Positions 33,757 through 41,977 of a DNA stretch of 64,000 nt are shown here, in pieces (the first letter of the stretch is position 1; every line of letters starts with the position of its first letter). A model generated the notes under the pieces. It ran no database searches. It was not told the DNA's origin and worked only from the letters and a program-made list of their open reading frames with translations. The DNA comes from Rhodobacteraceae bacterium D3-12 (lineage in GTDB: Bacteria; Pseudomonadota; Alphaproteobacteria; Rhodobacterales; Rhodobacteraceae), in the NCBI GenBank assembly GCA_025916135.1, contig CP104793.1, positions 1,364,001 to 1,428,000 of the forward strand, written 5' to 3'. The position numbers and the translations under genes were made by a program.

Positions 33757-34767
33757 ATGAATTTGTGGAAATCCGCCGCAGTTGCGGCGTTGGCCTTTGG
33801 GTTTGCGAGCGAAGCTGTCGCGACCGAATGGAATGTTTCGGTCTGGGGCAAGCGCCGGGCCTTTACGGAGCATGTTGAAAAGCTGGCCGAACTGGTGAGC
33901 GAAAAGACCAATGGCGAGTTCACGATGAACGTGAGCTATGGTGGTCTGTCCAAGAACCGCGAGAACCTTGACGGGATCTCGATCGGGGCGTTTGAGATGG
34001 CGCAGTTTTGTGCCGGATATCACCCGGACAAGAACCGTCTTATCACCGTGCTTGAGCTGCCGTTCCTTGGCGTTGAGAACCTTGCGCAGGAAGTGCATGT
34101 AAGCCATGCGGTTTACGCCCATCCCGCGGTTCAGGAAGAGATGGCGCAGTGGAATGCCAAGCTTTTGATGACCTCGCCCATGCCGCAATACAACATTGTC
34201 GGCACCGGAGAGCCGCGCGACAAGCTGGCCGATTTTGAAGGCATGCGGGTGCGTGCGACTGGTGGGCTTGGCAAAGCGTTTACCGCTGTTGGCGCTGTGC
34301 CGACGTCGGTCACGTCGTCCGAAGCCTATCAGGCGATGGAATCGGGTGTTGTTGACACGGTTGCCTTTGCCCAACACGCGCATTTGTCGTTTGGCACGAT
34401 CAATCAGGCGACATGGTGGACTGCGAACCTCAACCCCGGCACGGTAAACTGCCCGGTGGTGGTGAACATCGACGCCTATAATGCGCTTTCGGACAAGGAG
34501 CGCGCGGCGCTGGACAGCTCGGTTGATGAGGCGATTGCATATTACCTCGAAAATTACGGCAAGCTGCTTGCCAAGTGGGACACCGTTCTTGAGGAGAAAA
34601 ACGTCAAGAAGGTTATGCTGAGCGAAGAGGAGCTGGCAGCGTTCCGCGCCAAGGCGGCGGACCCGATTTCGGCGGCCTGGATCAAGGATATCGAAGCGCA
34701 GGGCCTTCCGGGTCAAGAGCTTTATGACCTTGTGGTTGCGGAGCTGAAAAAAGCCAAAGGCATGTAA
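33757..34767 (+). CDS. TRAP transporter substrate-binding protein (DctP family)
   Basis: The 336-residue protein begins with a cleavable signal peptide (LWKSAAVAALAFGFASEAVATEW). The periplasmic domain shows the DctP blocks GISIGAFEMAQFCAGYHPDK, ELPFLGVENLAQEV, and FEGMRVRATGGLGKAFTAVGAVPTSVTSSEAYQAMESGVVDT, in which the conserved Arg of RxTGG binds the substrate carboxylate. A carboxylate-containing ligand is therefore expected, but which is not known. GGGAG lies 8 nt before the ATG. A GC-rich hairpin follows, then the membrane subunits. Such hairpins often keep the binding protein more abundant than the permease. Confidence 0.92.
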   Translation: MNLWKSAAVAALAFGFASEAVATEWNVSVWGKRRAFTEHVEKLAELVSEKTNGEFTMNVSYGGLSKNRENLDGISIGAFEMAQFCAGYHPDKNRLITVLELPFLGVENLAQEVHVSHAVYAHPAVQEEMAQWNAKLLMTSPMPQYNIVGTGEPRDKLADFEGMRVRATGGLGKAFTAVGAVPTSVTSSEAYQAMESGVVDTVAFAQHAHLSFGTINQATWWTANLNPGTVNCPVVVNIDAYNALSDKERAALDSSVDEAIAYYLENYGKLLAKWDTVLEEKNVKKVMLSEEELAAFRAKAADPISAAWIKDIEAQGLPGQELYDLVVAELKKAKGM

Positions 34768-34777
34768 ACATTGGGAG

Positions 34778-34801
34778 CGGGCGCGGGGAAACCTGCGCCC
34801 G
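34778..34801 (+). terminator. Hairpin between dctP and dctQ
   Basis: CGGGCGC (34778-34784) pairs with GCGCCCG (34795-34801). It sits 10 bp after the dctP stop and before a 117-bp gap to the permease. GTTTGCC follows and not a T-run. A role as partial terminator or mRNA 3'-end stabiliser for dctP is likely. Confidence 0.55.
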
Positions 34802-34884
34802 TTTGCCGTCATCACGAGGGCCGCGCCGGTAGGGGATGCGGCCCCGCATGGCACCTGTGACCCAACAGGTGAAGGGGAAGTGAC

Positions 34885-35514
34885 ATGGCCGGATCCGCCG
34901 CAGTTTTAGAAGACAGCAGCCTTTTGAGCAGGCTAGATCGTGCGCTTTTACCGGTTGAGCGATTTTGTGCGCTGCTCAGCGGGTTGGCGATTTTCTCGCT
35001 GATGTTTTTGGCCGCCTATTCGGTGATTGGACGCAAGTTCTTTGGCTCGCCGTTGCTGGGGTATATTGATTATATCGAAGCGGCGATGCCGATCATTGCA
35101 ATCATGGGCATTTCCTTTGTTCAGCGCGATGGCACGCATGTGCGGATGGATATGCTTGTTGGGGCGCTCAAGGGGCGGATGCTCTGGTTGTTCGAGTTGG
35201 TCTCGGTGGTTTTGATCCTGCTGTTGATCCTCGCGTTGACGTGGGGCGCGTGGGAACATTTTCTGCGCTCGTTTGACTGCGCGCGTCCGCTGTGCAGCCG
35301 GGACAGTTCGATTGATATCGGTTTGCCGACCTGGCCGTCCAAGCTGGTTGTGCCGATTGCCTTTGTGGTGCTTGTTTTGCGGCTGTTGATACAGATCGCA
35401 GGCTATGGGCGGGCGCTTTTCCTTGGGTTGGAGAACCCGGTTGCCGTGCCATTGACCATGAGCGCGGCCGAGCAGGCCATGCATGAGGCCGAAATTCTGG
35501 AAGGGCATGATTGA
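34885..35514 (+). CDS. TRAP transporter small permease (DctQ family)
   Basis: The 209-residue protein has four membrane helices (LLSGLAIFSLMFLAAYSVIGRKF, YIEAAMPIIAIMGISFVQRD, LWLFELVSVVLILLLILALTW, LVVPIAFVVLVLRLLIQIAGY), the topology of DctQ. A periplasmic loop (SFDCARPLCSRDSSIDIGLPTWP) before the last helix contains two Cys and is longer than in many DctQ. It works with DctM below. A stop overlapping the DctM start (TGATG) shows translational coupling. Confidence 0.9.
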   Translation: MAGSAAVLEDSSLLSRLDRALLPVERFCALLSGLAIFSLMFLAAYSVIGRKFFGSPLLGYIDYIEAAMPIIAIMGISFVQRDGTHVRMDMLVGALKGRMLWLFELVSVVLILLLILALTWGAWEHFLRSFDCARPLCSRDSSIDIGLPTWPSKLVVPIAFVVLVLRLLIQIAGYGRALFLGLENPVAVPLTMSAAEQAMHEAEILEGHD

Positions 35515-36914
35515 TGGAACCGATTGAAATCGGCCTTTGGGTCAGCGCGGGCATGTTGGTTCTGGTGCTGGCCGGTATGCGGGTGGCATTTGCGGCGGCT
35601 CTGGCGGGGCTTGTGGGGCTTATCCTGATCTTCTGGGCCAAGCGGAATTTTGGGGTTGAGCATCTTGGCTGGGCGCTGACTGTGGCGATCAAGACCGCGG
35701 GGCAGGTGCCGCATTCCAAAGTGTCGGCACAGGTATTAAGCCTGATCCCGGTGTTTATCCTGATCGGATATCTGGCGTATTACGCGAACCTGACCAAGGC
35801 GCTGTTTGAAGCGGCGAAACGCTGGATTGCGTGGGTTCCGGGCGGCTTGGCCGTGTCGACCGTGTTTGCCACGGCGGGGTTCGCGGCGGTGAGCGGGGCC
35901 AGTGTGGCGACGGCAGCGGTGTTCGCACGGATTGCCATCCCCGAGATGCTCAAGATCGGGTATAACAAGCAATTCGCCGCCGGGGTTGTGGCGGCGGGGG
36001 GCACCTTGGCGAGCCTGATCCCGCCCTCGGCGATCCTTGTGATCTATGCGATTATCGTGGAGCAGGACGTGGGCAAGCTGTTGCTGGCGGGCTTTATTCC
36101 CGGTGCGTTTTCGGCGATTGTCTATGCGGCTTTGATCATTGGGATTGCGACGATTTTCAAGAACGTCGGCCCGCCTGTGCGCGGCTTTACCTGGGGCGAG
36201 CGGTTTGCCTCGCTTCCGGCGGCGCTGCCCATTGTTGCAGTGGTCGTGATCATCATCTTTTTCGTCTACAACCCGTTTGGTGATGCCTGGGGCACGCCGA
36301 CCGAGGGGGGCGCCGTGGGGGCGTTTATCGTGTTCTTGATGGCGCTCTATCGTGGGATGCGTTGGGGCGAGTTGAAATCGGCGCTGCTTGAGACTGCGAA
36401 GCTGACTGTGATGATTTTTTCGATCATCTGGGGCGTGTTGATTTATGTGCGCTTCCTTGGGTTTGCTGAACTGCCCGAAGCGTTTGCCGATTGGATCACA
36501 TCGCTTGAGATGTCGCCGATGCTTATTCTGGTCTGCATTCTGTTGGCTTATGCGGTGTTGGGCATGTTCATGGATGCGATTGGCATGCTGCTGTTGACCC
36601 TACCCGTGGTTTACCCGGCGGTCATGGCGTTGAACGGCGGTGAGACGGTCAGCGCGGCGGAGAGTGCCTTTGGCATGTCGGGGACGATGTGCGCGATCTG
36701 GTTCGGGATATTGGTGGTCAAGATGGCGGAGTTCTGTCTTATCACGCCGCCGATCGGGCTGAATTGTTTCGTGGTGGCCGGGGTGCGCGATGACCTGAGT
36801 GTGCAGGACGTGTTCAAGGGCGTGATGCCGTTCTTTGTGGCGGATGCGCTGACCATTGCGGGGCTGGTGGCCTTTCCGCAAATCGTGCTTTGGTTGCCGT
36901 CTCTGGCGAGCTGA
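35514..36914 (+). CDS. TRAP transporter large permease (DctM family)
   Basis: The 466-residue protein has about twelve to thirteen membrane helices, for example VSAGMLVLVLAGMRVAFAAALAGLVG near the N-terminus and LAYAVLGMFMDAIGMLLLTLPVVYP near the C-terminus. FAAVSGASVATAAVFARIAIPEMLK and the matching GGTLASLIPPSAILVIYA segment are typical DctM signatures. It is the Na+-driven transport subunit. Length is slightly above usual (about 430). The ATG at 35514 follows directly from dctQ; the TTG one codon earlier is less likely. The gene is 17 bp before the alcohol dehydrogenase, so transport and catabolism genes are probably co-transcribed. Confidence 0.93.
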   Translation: MEPIEIGLWVSAGMLVLVLAGMRVAFAAALAGLVGLILIFWAKRNFGVEHLGWALTVAIKTAGQVPHSKVSAQVLSLIPVFILIGYLAYYANLTKALFEAAKRWIAWVPGGLAVSTVFATAGFAAVSGASVATAAVFARIAIPEMLKIGYNKQFAAGVVAAGGTLASLIPPSAILVIYAIIVEQDVGKLLLAGFIPGAFSAIVYAALIIGIATIFKNVGPPVRGFTWGERFASLPAALPIVAVVVIIIFFVYNPFGDAWGTPTEGGAVGAFIVFLMALYRGMRWGELKSALLETAKLTVMIFSIIWGVLIYVRFLGFAELPEAFADWITSLEMSPMLILVCILLAYAVLGMFMDAIGMLLLTLPVVYPAVMALNGGETVSAAESAFGMSGTMCAIWFGILVVKMAEFCLITPPIGLNCFVVAGVRDDLSVQDVFKGVMPFFVADALTIAGLVAFPQIVLWLPSLAS

Positions 36915-36931
36915 CATTAGGAGAGCGTTGA

Positions 36932-38089
36932 ATGAGCGGGTTTACGTTTAACACGTCGAAATCCATTCGCTTTGGCGCGGGTGCGCTTGGCCAAATCGGC
37001 GAGATGACACGCGCGGAGATTGGCGAACGGGTGATGCTTGTGACCGATCCGGGGATGATGAGCACCGGGATTGTCGAGCGGGCGTTGGATGCGTTGGCCG
37101 CCGCAGGGGTGCATGTTGAGGTGTTCAGCGATGTGGCGGCGGACCCGCCAGAGGCGGTGATCCTGAGCGCGGTTGAGCGGGCGCAAGACGCAGAAGTTGC
37201 GGGCGTGATCGGGCTTGGCGGGGGCTCATCGCTTGATGTTGCCAAGCTGGTGGCGTTGTTGGCGCCGGGGCGCGAAGCGTTGCAGGATGTCTATGGTGTG
37301 GGCATGGCCAAGGGGCCGCGGCTGCCGCTGATTTTGGTGCCGACAACTTCCGGGACGGGATCGGAAGTGACGCCGATTTCGATCGTCACGACCGGCACGA
37401 ACGAGAAAGTGGGCGTGGTGTCGCCCGTTCTATTGCCCGATATTGCCTTGCTTGATCCAGAGCTGACCTATGGGTTGCCGGCGCATATCACGGCGGCGAC
37501 GGGGATTGACGCGATGGTGCATGCGATCGAGGCGTTTGCTTCGGCCTCGGCCAATAACAACCCGGTGTCAAAGTCGCTGGCCAAGGAGGCGTTGCGTCTG
37601 ATGGGGGCGGCGATTTTGACGGCGGTTCAGGATGGAAGCAACGCGCAGGCGCGCGGTGATATGTTGCTGGGATCAATGCTGGCCGGGCAGGCGTTTGCCA
37701 ATTCGCCGGTGGCGGCTGTGCATGCGCTGGCCTATCCGCTGGGCGGGCATTTCCATATCCCACATGGGTTGTCGAATGCGTTGGTCCTGCCTCATGTCTT
37801 GAGGTTCAACATCGCGACGGCGCCGCAGCCTTATGCCGAGCTGGCGCCTTATGCGTTTCCCGATCTGGGCAAGCTGGAAGGGCAGGCACGTGCGGCGGCG
37901 TTTTGTGACCGGCTGGCGGAATTGTCGGCGGAATGCGGGTTGCAGACCAACCTGAGGGCGATGAATATCCCCGAGGAGATATTGCCGAAACTGGCGCAGG
38001 ACGCGATGAACCAAACGCGGCTTTTGGTCAACAACCCACGGGAATTGACCGAGGCAGACGCGCTTGCGATTTACCGCGCCGCGTATTGA
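36932..38089 (+). CDS. Iron-containing alcohol dehydrogenase
   Basis: The 385-residue protein is a group III alcohol dehydrogenase. The N-terminal NAD(P) domain has VIGLGGGSSLDVAKLVALL, and the catalytic domain has PTTSGTGSEVTP. Iron ligands are visible: Asp and His in TGIDAMVHAIEAFAS and two His in VAAVHALAYPLGGHFHIPHGLSNA. It interconverts an alcohol and an aldehyde or ketone. It resembles maleylacetate reductase or lactaldehyde/4-hydroxybutyrate-type enzymes, without a clear match. It lies immediately after the TRAP permease and 41 bp before the TPP enzyme, so its substrate is probably the imported acid or a product of it. Confidence 0.92.
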   Translation: MSGFTFNTSKSIRFGAGALGQIGEMTRAEIGERVMLVTDPGMMSTGIVERALDALAAAGVHVEVFSDVAADPPEAVILSAVERAQDAEVAGVIGLGGGSSLDVAKLVALLAPGREALQDVYGVGMAKGPRLPLILVPTTSGTGSEVTPISIVTTGTNEKVGVVSPVLLPDIALLDPELTYGLPAHITAATGIDAMVHAIEAFASASANNNPVSKSLAKEALRLMGAAILTAVQDGSNAQARGDMLLGSMLAGQAFANSPVAAVHALAYPLGGHFHIPHGLSNALVLPHVLRFNIATAPQPYAELAPYAFPDLGKLEGQARAAAFCDRLAELSAECGLQTNLRAMNIPEEILPKLAQDAMNQTRLLVNNPRELTEADALAIYRAAY

Positions 38090-38130
38090 GGCAGAATACA
38101 CAAGCACATGAAAGTGAAGGGTGAATTGCG

Positions 38131-39804
38131 ATGACACGGCATGGCGGGCAGCTTCTTGTAGACAGTCTTGTGGCGCTTGGGGCGAGCAAGGCTTTTGGCG
38201 TGCCGGGCGAGAGTTATCTTGCGGTGTTGGATGCGTTGCATGACACGCAAGGGCAGCTTGATTTCGTCAATTGCCGCAATGAGGGCGGCGCGGGGTTCAT
38301 GGCCGCCGCATGGGGCAAGTTGACCGGGACACCGGGGATTTGCTTGGTCACGCGCGGACCCGGTGCGACGAACGCCTCAATAGGGGTGCATACGGCGATG
38401 CAGGACAGCGCGCCGATGATCCTGTTTGTGGGGCAGATCGGCACCGACATGCGCGGGCGCGAAGCCTTTCAGGAAGTCGATTACAAGGCCGTCTATGGCA
38501 CGATGGCGAAATGGGCGGTTGAGATCGACAATATTGATCGCATCCCTGAAATCCTTGCGCGCGCATGGAAAACCGCGCTGAGCGGGCGGCCCGGCCCTGT
38601 GGTTGTGGCGCTGCCCGAGGATATGCTGAGCGGTTTGAGTGATAAAGAACCGTTGCGCGGTGCGGCAGAGTATCACGCGCCGGTGCCTGGGCCAGAGGCC
38701 ATTGCGCGAACGCGCGAAATCTTGGCGCAGGCCAAACGGCCGCTGATCCTTTATGGCGGGTGCAATTGGTCGAAAGAGGGGATGGGCGCGCTTCAGGCTT
38801 TTGCCGAAGGCTCCGACATTCCGGTGGTTTCGGTGTTTCGCTATCAGGACCAGTTTGACAATTATTCAACCTGTTTTTGTGGCGAAGCGGGTGTGGGGAT
38901 GACGCCGGGTGTGCGCGAGTTGATCACCCGCGCGGATGTTATCTTGGCGGTGAACAACCGTTTTGGTGAGAATTCAACAGATGCCTGGACCCTGTTGGAT
39001 GTGCCGGTGCCAAAGCAGCGGTTGATCCATGTGCATGGGTCTGAGGGCGAACTGGGCAAAGTGTATCAACCGGAGTTGGGCATTCAAAGCGGGCCGGATG
39101 CCTTTGCGCAGGCGCTGGCGGCGGAAATAGTCACCGGAGGTTGGGCCGAGTGGCGCCGCGAGGCGCGCGCAACGTGGGAGGCGGGTTTCGAGCTGGATGA
39201 TTTGCCGAGCCCGGTGGATATGGGCAAGGTCACGGCGCATTTGAATGCGGTTTTGCCGGGGGATGCGATCCTGACCAATGGGGCGGGGAATTTCGCGGTT
39301 TGGCCCAATAAGTTTTACAAGTTTGGCCCTGATGCACGGTTATTGGCGCCGCAGTCCGGGGCGATGGGATATGGCGTGCCGGCGGCGATTGCGGCCAAGC
39401 TGGCCGAGCCCGAGAAGGTTGTGGTGTGTTTTGCCGGCGACGGCGATTTTCAGATGACCTCGCAAGAGTTGGCGACAGCGGCGCAGGTCGGAGCGCAACC
39501 GATCATTTTGATCCTGAATAACGGCGTTTACGGCACGATCCGCGCCCATCAGGAGCGCCATTACCCGGCGCGGGTGAGCGGGACGGATATGAGCGGGAAC
39601 CCCGACTTTGTCGCGCTGGCACAGGCCTATGGGTTTCATAGCGAGCGCGTTGAAGAGACTGCTGCGTTTGCGGACGCGTTCAAGAGAGCGTTGGCGTCAG
39701 ACACCGGCGCGGTATTGGACCTTTGCATTTCTGCCGAAGCGGTCACACCGCGCGTGACGCTGAGCCAAATGCGCGCGGCGGCGTTGGAGGCCAAGAAAGC
39801 CTAA
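38131..39804 (+). CDS. Thiamine pyrophosphate-dependent enzyme, acetolactate-synthase/decarboxylase-like
   Basis: The 557-residue protein has the three domains of ALS/POX-like enzymes. The N-terminal Pyr domain shows AFGVPGESYLAVLDAL and NCRNEGGAGFMAAAWG, with the catalytic Glu about residue 51. The C-terminal PP domain has CFAGDGDFQMTSQELATAAQ and LILNNGVYGTI, the GDG-x(n)-NN TPP/Mg motif. It would decarboxylate a 2-oxo acid, or join or split a C-C bond next to a carbonyl, and a FAD site is not obvious. It does not resemble sulfoacetaldehyde acetyltransferase in overall pattern. Together with the iron alcohol dehydrogenase, an acid-to-alcohol or reverse sequence is conceivable. Substrate unknown. 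Confidence 0.88.
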   Translation: MTRHGGQLLVDSLVALGASKAFGVPGESYLAVLDALHDTQGQLDFVNCRNEGGAGFMAAAWGKLTGTPGICLVTRGPGATNASIGVHTAMQDSAPMILFVGQIGTDMRGREAFQEVDYKAVYGTMAKWAVEIDNIDRIPEILARAWKTALSGRPGPVVVALPEDMLSGLSDKEPLRGAAEYHAPVPGPEAIARTREILAQAKRPLILYGGCNWSKEGMGALQAFAEGSDIPVVSVFRYQDQFDNYSTCFCGEAGVGMTPGVRELITRADVILAVNNRFGENSTDAWTLLDVPVPKQRLIHVHGSEGELGKVYQPELGIQSGPDAFAQALAAEIVTGGWAEWRREARATWEAGFELDDLPSPVDMGKVTAHLNAVLPGDAILTNGAGNFAVWPNKFYKFGPDARLLAPQSGAMGYGVPAAIAAKLAEPEKVVVCFAGDGDFQMTSQELATAAQVGAQPIILILNNGVYGTIRAHQERHYPARVSGTDMSGNPDFVALAQAYGFHSERVEETAAFADAFKRALASDTGAVLDLCISAEAVTPRVTLSQMRAAALEAKKA

Positions 39805-39878
39805 GCGTCAGTTCTGCGCAATGGAGGTGCAACGGCGATTGCCGAGGTTCTTTAAGGGCGGCCACTGATACTGGGCAT

Positions 39879-39902
39879 TGACCCGGTCGCGGTCGCGGGT
39901 CA
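39879..39902. promoter_or_regulatory. Short inverted repeat upstream of the uronate-dehydrogenase-like gene
   Basis: TGACCCG (39879-39885) and CGGGTCA (39896-39902) form a 7-bp inverted repeat with a 10-nt spacer, about 30 bp before the start of the next gene. It may be an operator or a hairpin that separates the upstream TPP gene from the downstream pair. Confidence 0.4.
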
Positions 39903-39932
39903 GAAATCACATGAAAATCCCAAGGCGTTCTT

Positions 39933-40751
39933 ATGTCAAAACCGTTCAGGAAAATTCTGCTTACCGGAGCCGCAGGGCGGCTTGGAACCGAGCTTCGCCG
40001 AGGGCTGGCGCCGCTGGCTGATAGCCTTCGCATTGCCGATCGGGTGGCATGTGAAGATGTGCGACCACATGAGGACATGGTGATTTTCGACCTTGCCGAT
40101 GAGGCGGCGACCATGGCGGCCACAGAAGGGTGTGATGCGATTGTCCACATGGGCGGAGCGCCGACAGAAAAGCCGTGGGAAGAGGTGTTGGACAGCAATA
40201 TCCGTGGGTCGTACCACATATATGAAGGTGCGCGGAAACACGGGGTGCGGCGGGTGGTTTATGCCTCTTCGGTGCATGCTATTGGCTATTATGGGATTGA
40301 TGACGCGATTGCCTGCGATGCGCCGCCCCGCCCGGACGGGCTTTACGGGGTGTCAAAGGCGTTTGTTGAGTCGCTGTCCTCGCTCTATTGGGACAAATTC
40401 GGGATTGAGAGTGCGTGTATTCGCATATTCTCGTCCTTTCCCGAACCGCGCGACCGGCGAATGCTATGGTCTTGGCTGAGTTTCGATGATCTTAACCGTC
40501 TGGTTTCGGCCTGTCTGACGGCGCCGTATCTGGGGCATACGATTACGGTGGGCATGTCAGACAATGCCGTGAAACCGGTGAATTTAGAGAGAGCCGGGCA
40601 TTTGGGGTTTGTGGCGCAGGATAACACCGAGCCATTTCGTGCGAAGGTTGAGGCGGCCAGTGATGTGGCCGATCCCAGCGACCCGGCCACGCAGCGCATT
40701 GGTGGGTATTTCATCAACATGGGTCACCCGAACGACGAAGAGGCGACATGA
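39933..40751 (+). CDS. NAD-dependent sugar dehydrogenase of the uronate dehydrogenase type
   Basis: The 272-residue protein belongs to the extended SDR group and resembles Agrobacterium-type uronate dehydrogenase (about 265 residues). It has LLTGAAGRLGTELR at the N-terminus, then DAIVHMGGAPTEKPWEEVLDSNI, VVYASSVHAIGYYG and the active Tyr/Lys in GLYGVSKAFVE. Uronate dehydrogenase oxidises glucuronate or galacturonate to the lactone. Later parts (CIRIFSSFPEPRDRRMLWSWLSFDDL) also fit. The resemblance is by memory of the family and the real substrate may differ. It overlaps the next gene by 4 bp (ATGA). Confidence 0.78.
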   Translation: MSKPFRKILLTGAAGRLGTELRRGLAPLADSLRIADRVACEDVRPHEDMVIFDLADEAATMAATEGCDAIVHMGGAPTEKPWEEVLDSNIRGSYHIYEGARKHGVRRVVYASSVHAIGYYGIDDAIACDAPPRPDGLYGVSKAFVESLSSLYWDKFGIESACIRIFSSFPEPRDRRMLWSWLSFDDLNRLVSACLTAPYLGHTITVGMSDNAVKPVNLERAGHLGFVAQDNTEPFRAKVEAASDVADPSDPATQRIGGYFINMGHPNDEEAT

Positions 40752-41952
40752 AGCAGAGCTATGACGTGGTGATCGTAGGCGGGGGCGTGATTGGCTCGGC
40801 TGTGGCGTATTATCTGAGCGCCAATGCGGATTTCAACGGCAGCGTGCTGGTGGTTGAGCGCGACCCGACTTATGCGCAGTCTTCGACCGCGCTTTCTGCG
40901 GCGTCGATCCGAACGCAGTTTTCCAACGCGATCAACGTGAAGATTTCGCAATACGGGTATGAGGTCATCCGTGATTTCGGCGCGTTGATGGAGGTTGAAG
41001 GCGACCGGCCAGAGCTTAATTTTCACGCGGGCGGGTATCTTTATCTGGCGCGTAATGCGGCGCAGGCAGCGATCTTGCGAGAAAATCATGAGGTGCAGCG
41101 TGCCTGTGGAGCGGATGTGGTTCTGTGGTCGCGAGATGCGCTTTCGGATGCGTTTCCGCATTTGAATGTGGAGGACATTGAGCTGGCTTCCTACGGGCGC
41201 TCGGGCGAGGGGTGGTTTAACAACACCGGTTTGATGGCTGGGTTTCGCAACAAGGCGAGGTCGCTGGGCGCAGAGGTTGTTAAAGACGAAGTTGTCGCGA
41301 TTACGCGCGACGGTGACAGGGTCACAGGGGTCACGCTTGGCTCGGGCGCTGAGATCAGCGCGGGCACCATCGTAAACGCCGCCGGGCCGCGAGCAGCGCA
41401 GGCGGCGCGGTTGGCGGGGTTGGATGTTCCGGTGGAGCCGCGCAAACGCACGATGTTCGTGTTTGATTGCGCCAAGTCGCCCGAAGGCACGGCGCGGGTC
41501 AACGAGGGCAGATTGCCCTTGATGATTGATCCGAGCGGGGTGTGGTGTCGCCCTGAAGGTAAATACTTCTTGACCGGAGCACCCCCAATCCCGACCCGGC
41601 GGTTGATTGGGACGATTTCGATCCACGCTATGGCGAGTTTGAAGAGGTCGTCTGGCCCGCGCTTGCAGAGCGTTCGCGCGCGTTTGAGGCGATCAAGGTG
41701 GTGAACCAATGGGCCGGGCATTATGCGTTTAACACGCTTGATCATAACCTTATCGTCGGGCCGCATACCGAGGTGCGTAATTTCATCTTTGCGAACGGAT
41801 TTTCCGGGCATGGATTGCAGCAGGGGCCCGCGGCGGGGCGCGGGGTGTCTGAGCTGATCACCTATGGCGGGTTTCGCACGTTTGATCTGAGCGAGGTTGG
41901 CTATGAGCGGGTTGCCGAAAACCGGCCGTTTTTAGAGAAGGCGATCATCTGA
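40748..41952 (+). pseudogene. DadA/DAO-family FAD-dependent oxidoreductase, split by a frameshift
   Basis: The N-terminal part opens with YDVVIVGGGVIGSAVAYYL, the FAD-binding fold of amine/amino acid oxidoreductases, and has a STALSAASIRTQFSN flavin region. Reading leaves frame at five C (41582-41586). One more C gives TGAPPNPDPAVDWDDFDPRYGEF, and the frame then continues VVNQWAGHYAFNTLDHNLIVG and FANGFSGHGLQQGPAAGRGV to a stop at 41952, about 401 residues. The rest of the frame is clean, so a consensus error is likely. Substrate may be a secondary amine or amino acid. It ends 25 bp from the opposite-strand dimethylglycine dehydrogenase-like gene. Confidence 0.8.
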
Positions 41953-41977
41953 TCCGGTTGTGGTGTTGTGTGACGGA

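Noticed and set aside
38131-39804. Sulfoacetaldehyde acetyltransferase (Xsc)
   Set aside because: TPP family and neighbouring TRAP genes invited it, but the protein is shorter than Xsc, and no phosphotransacetylase or sulfite-related gene adjoins it in this operon.
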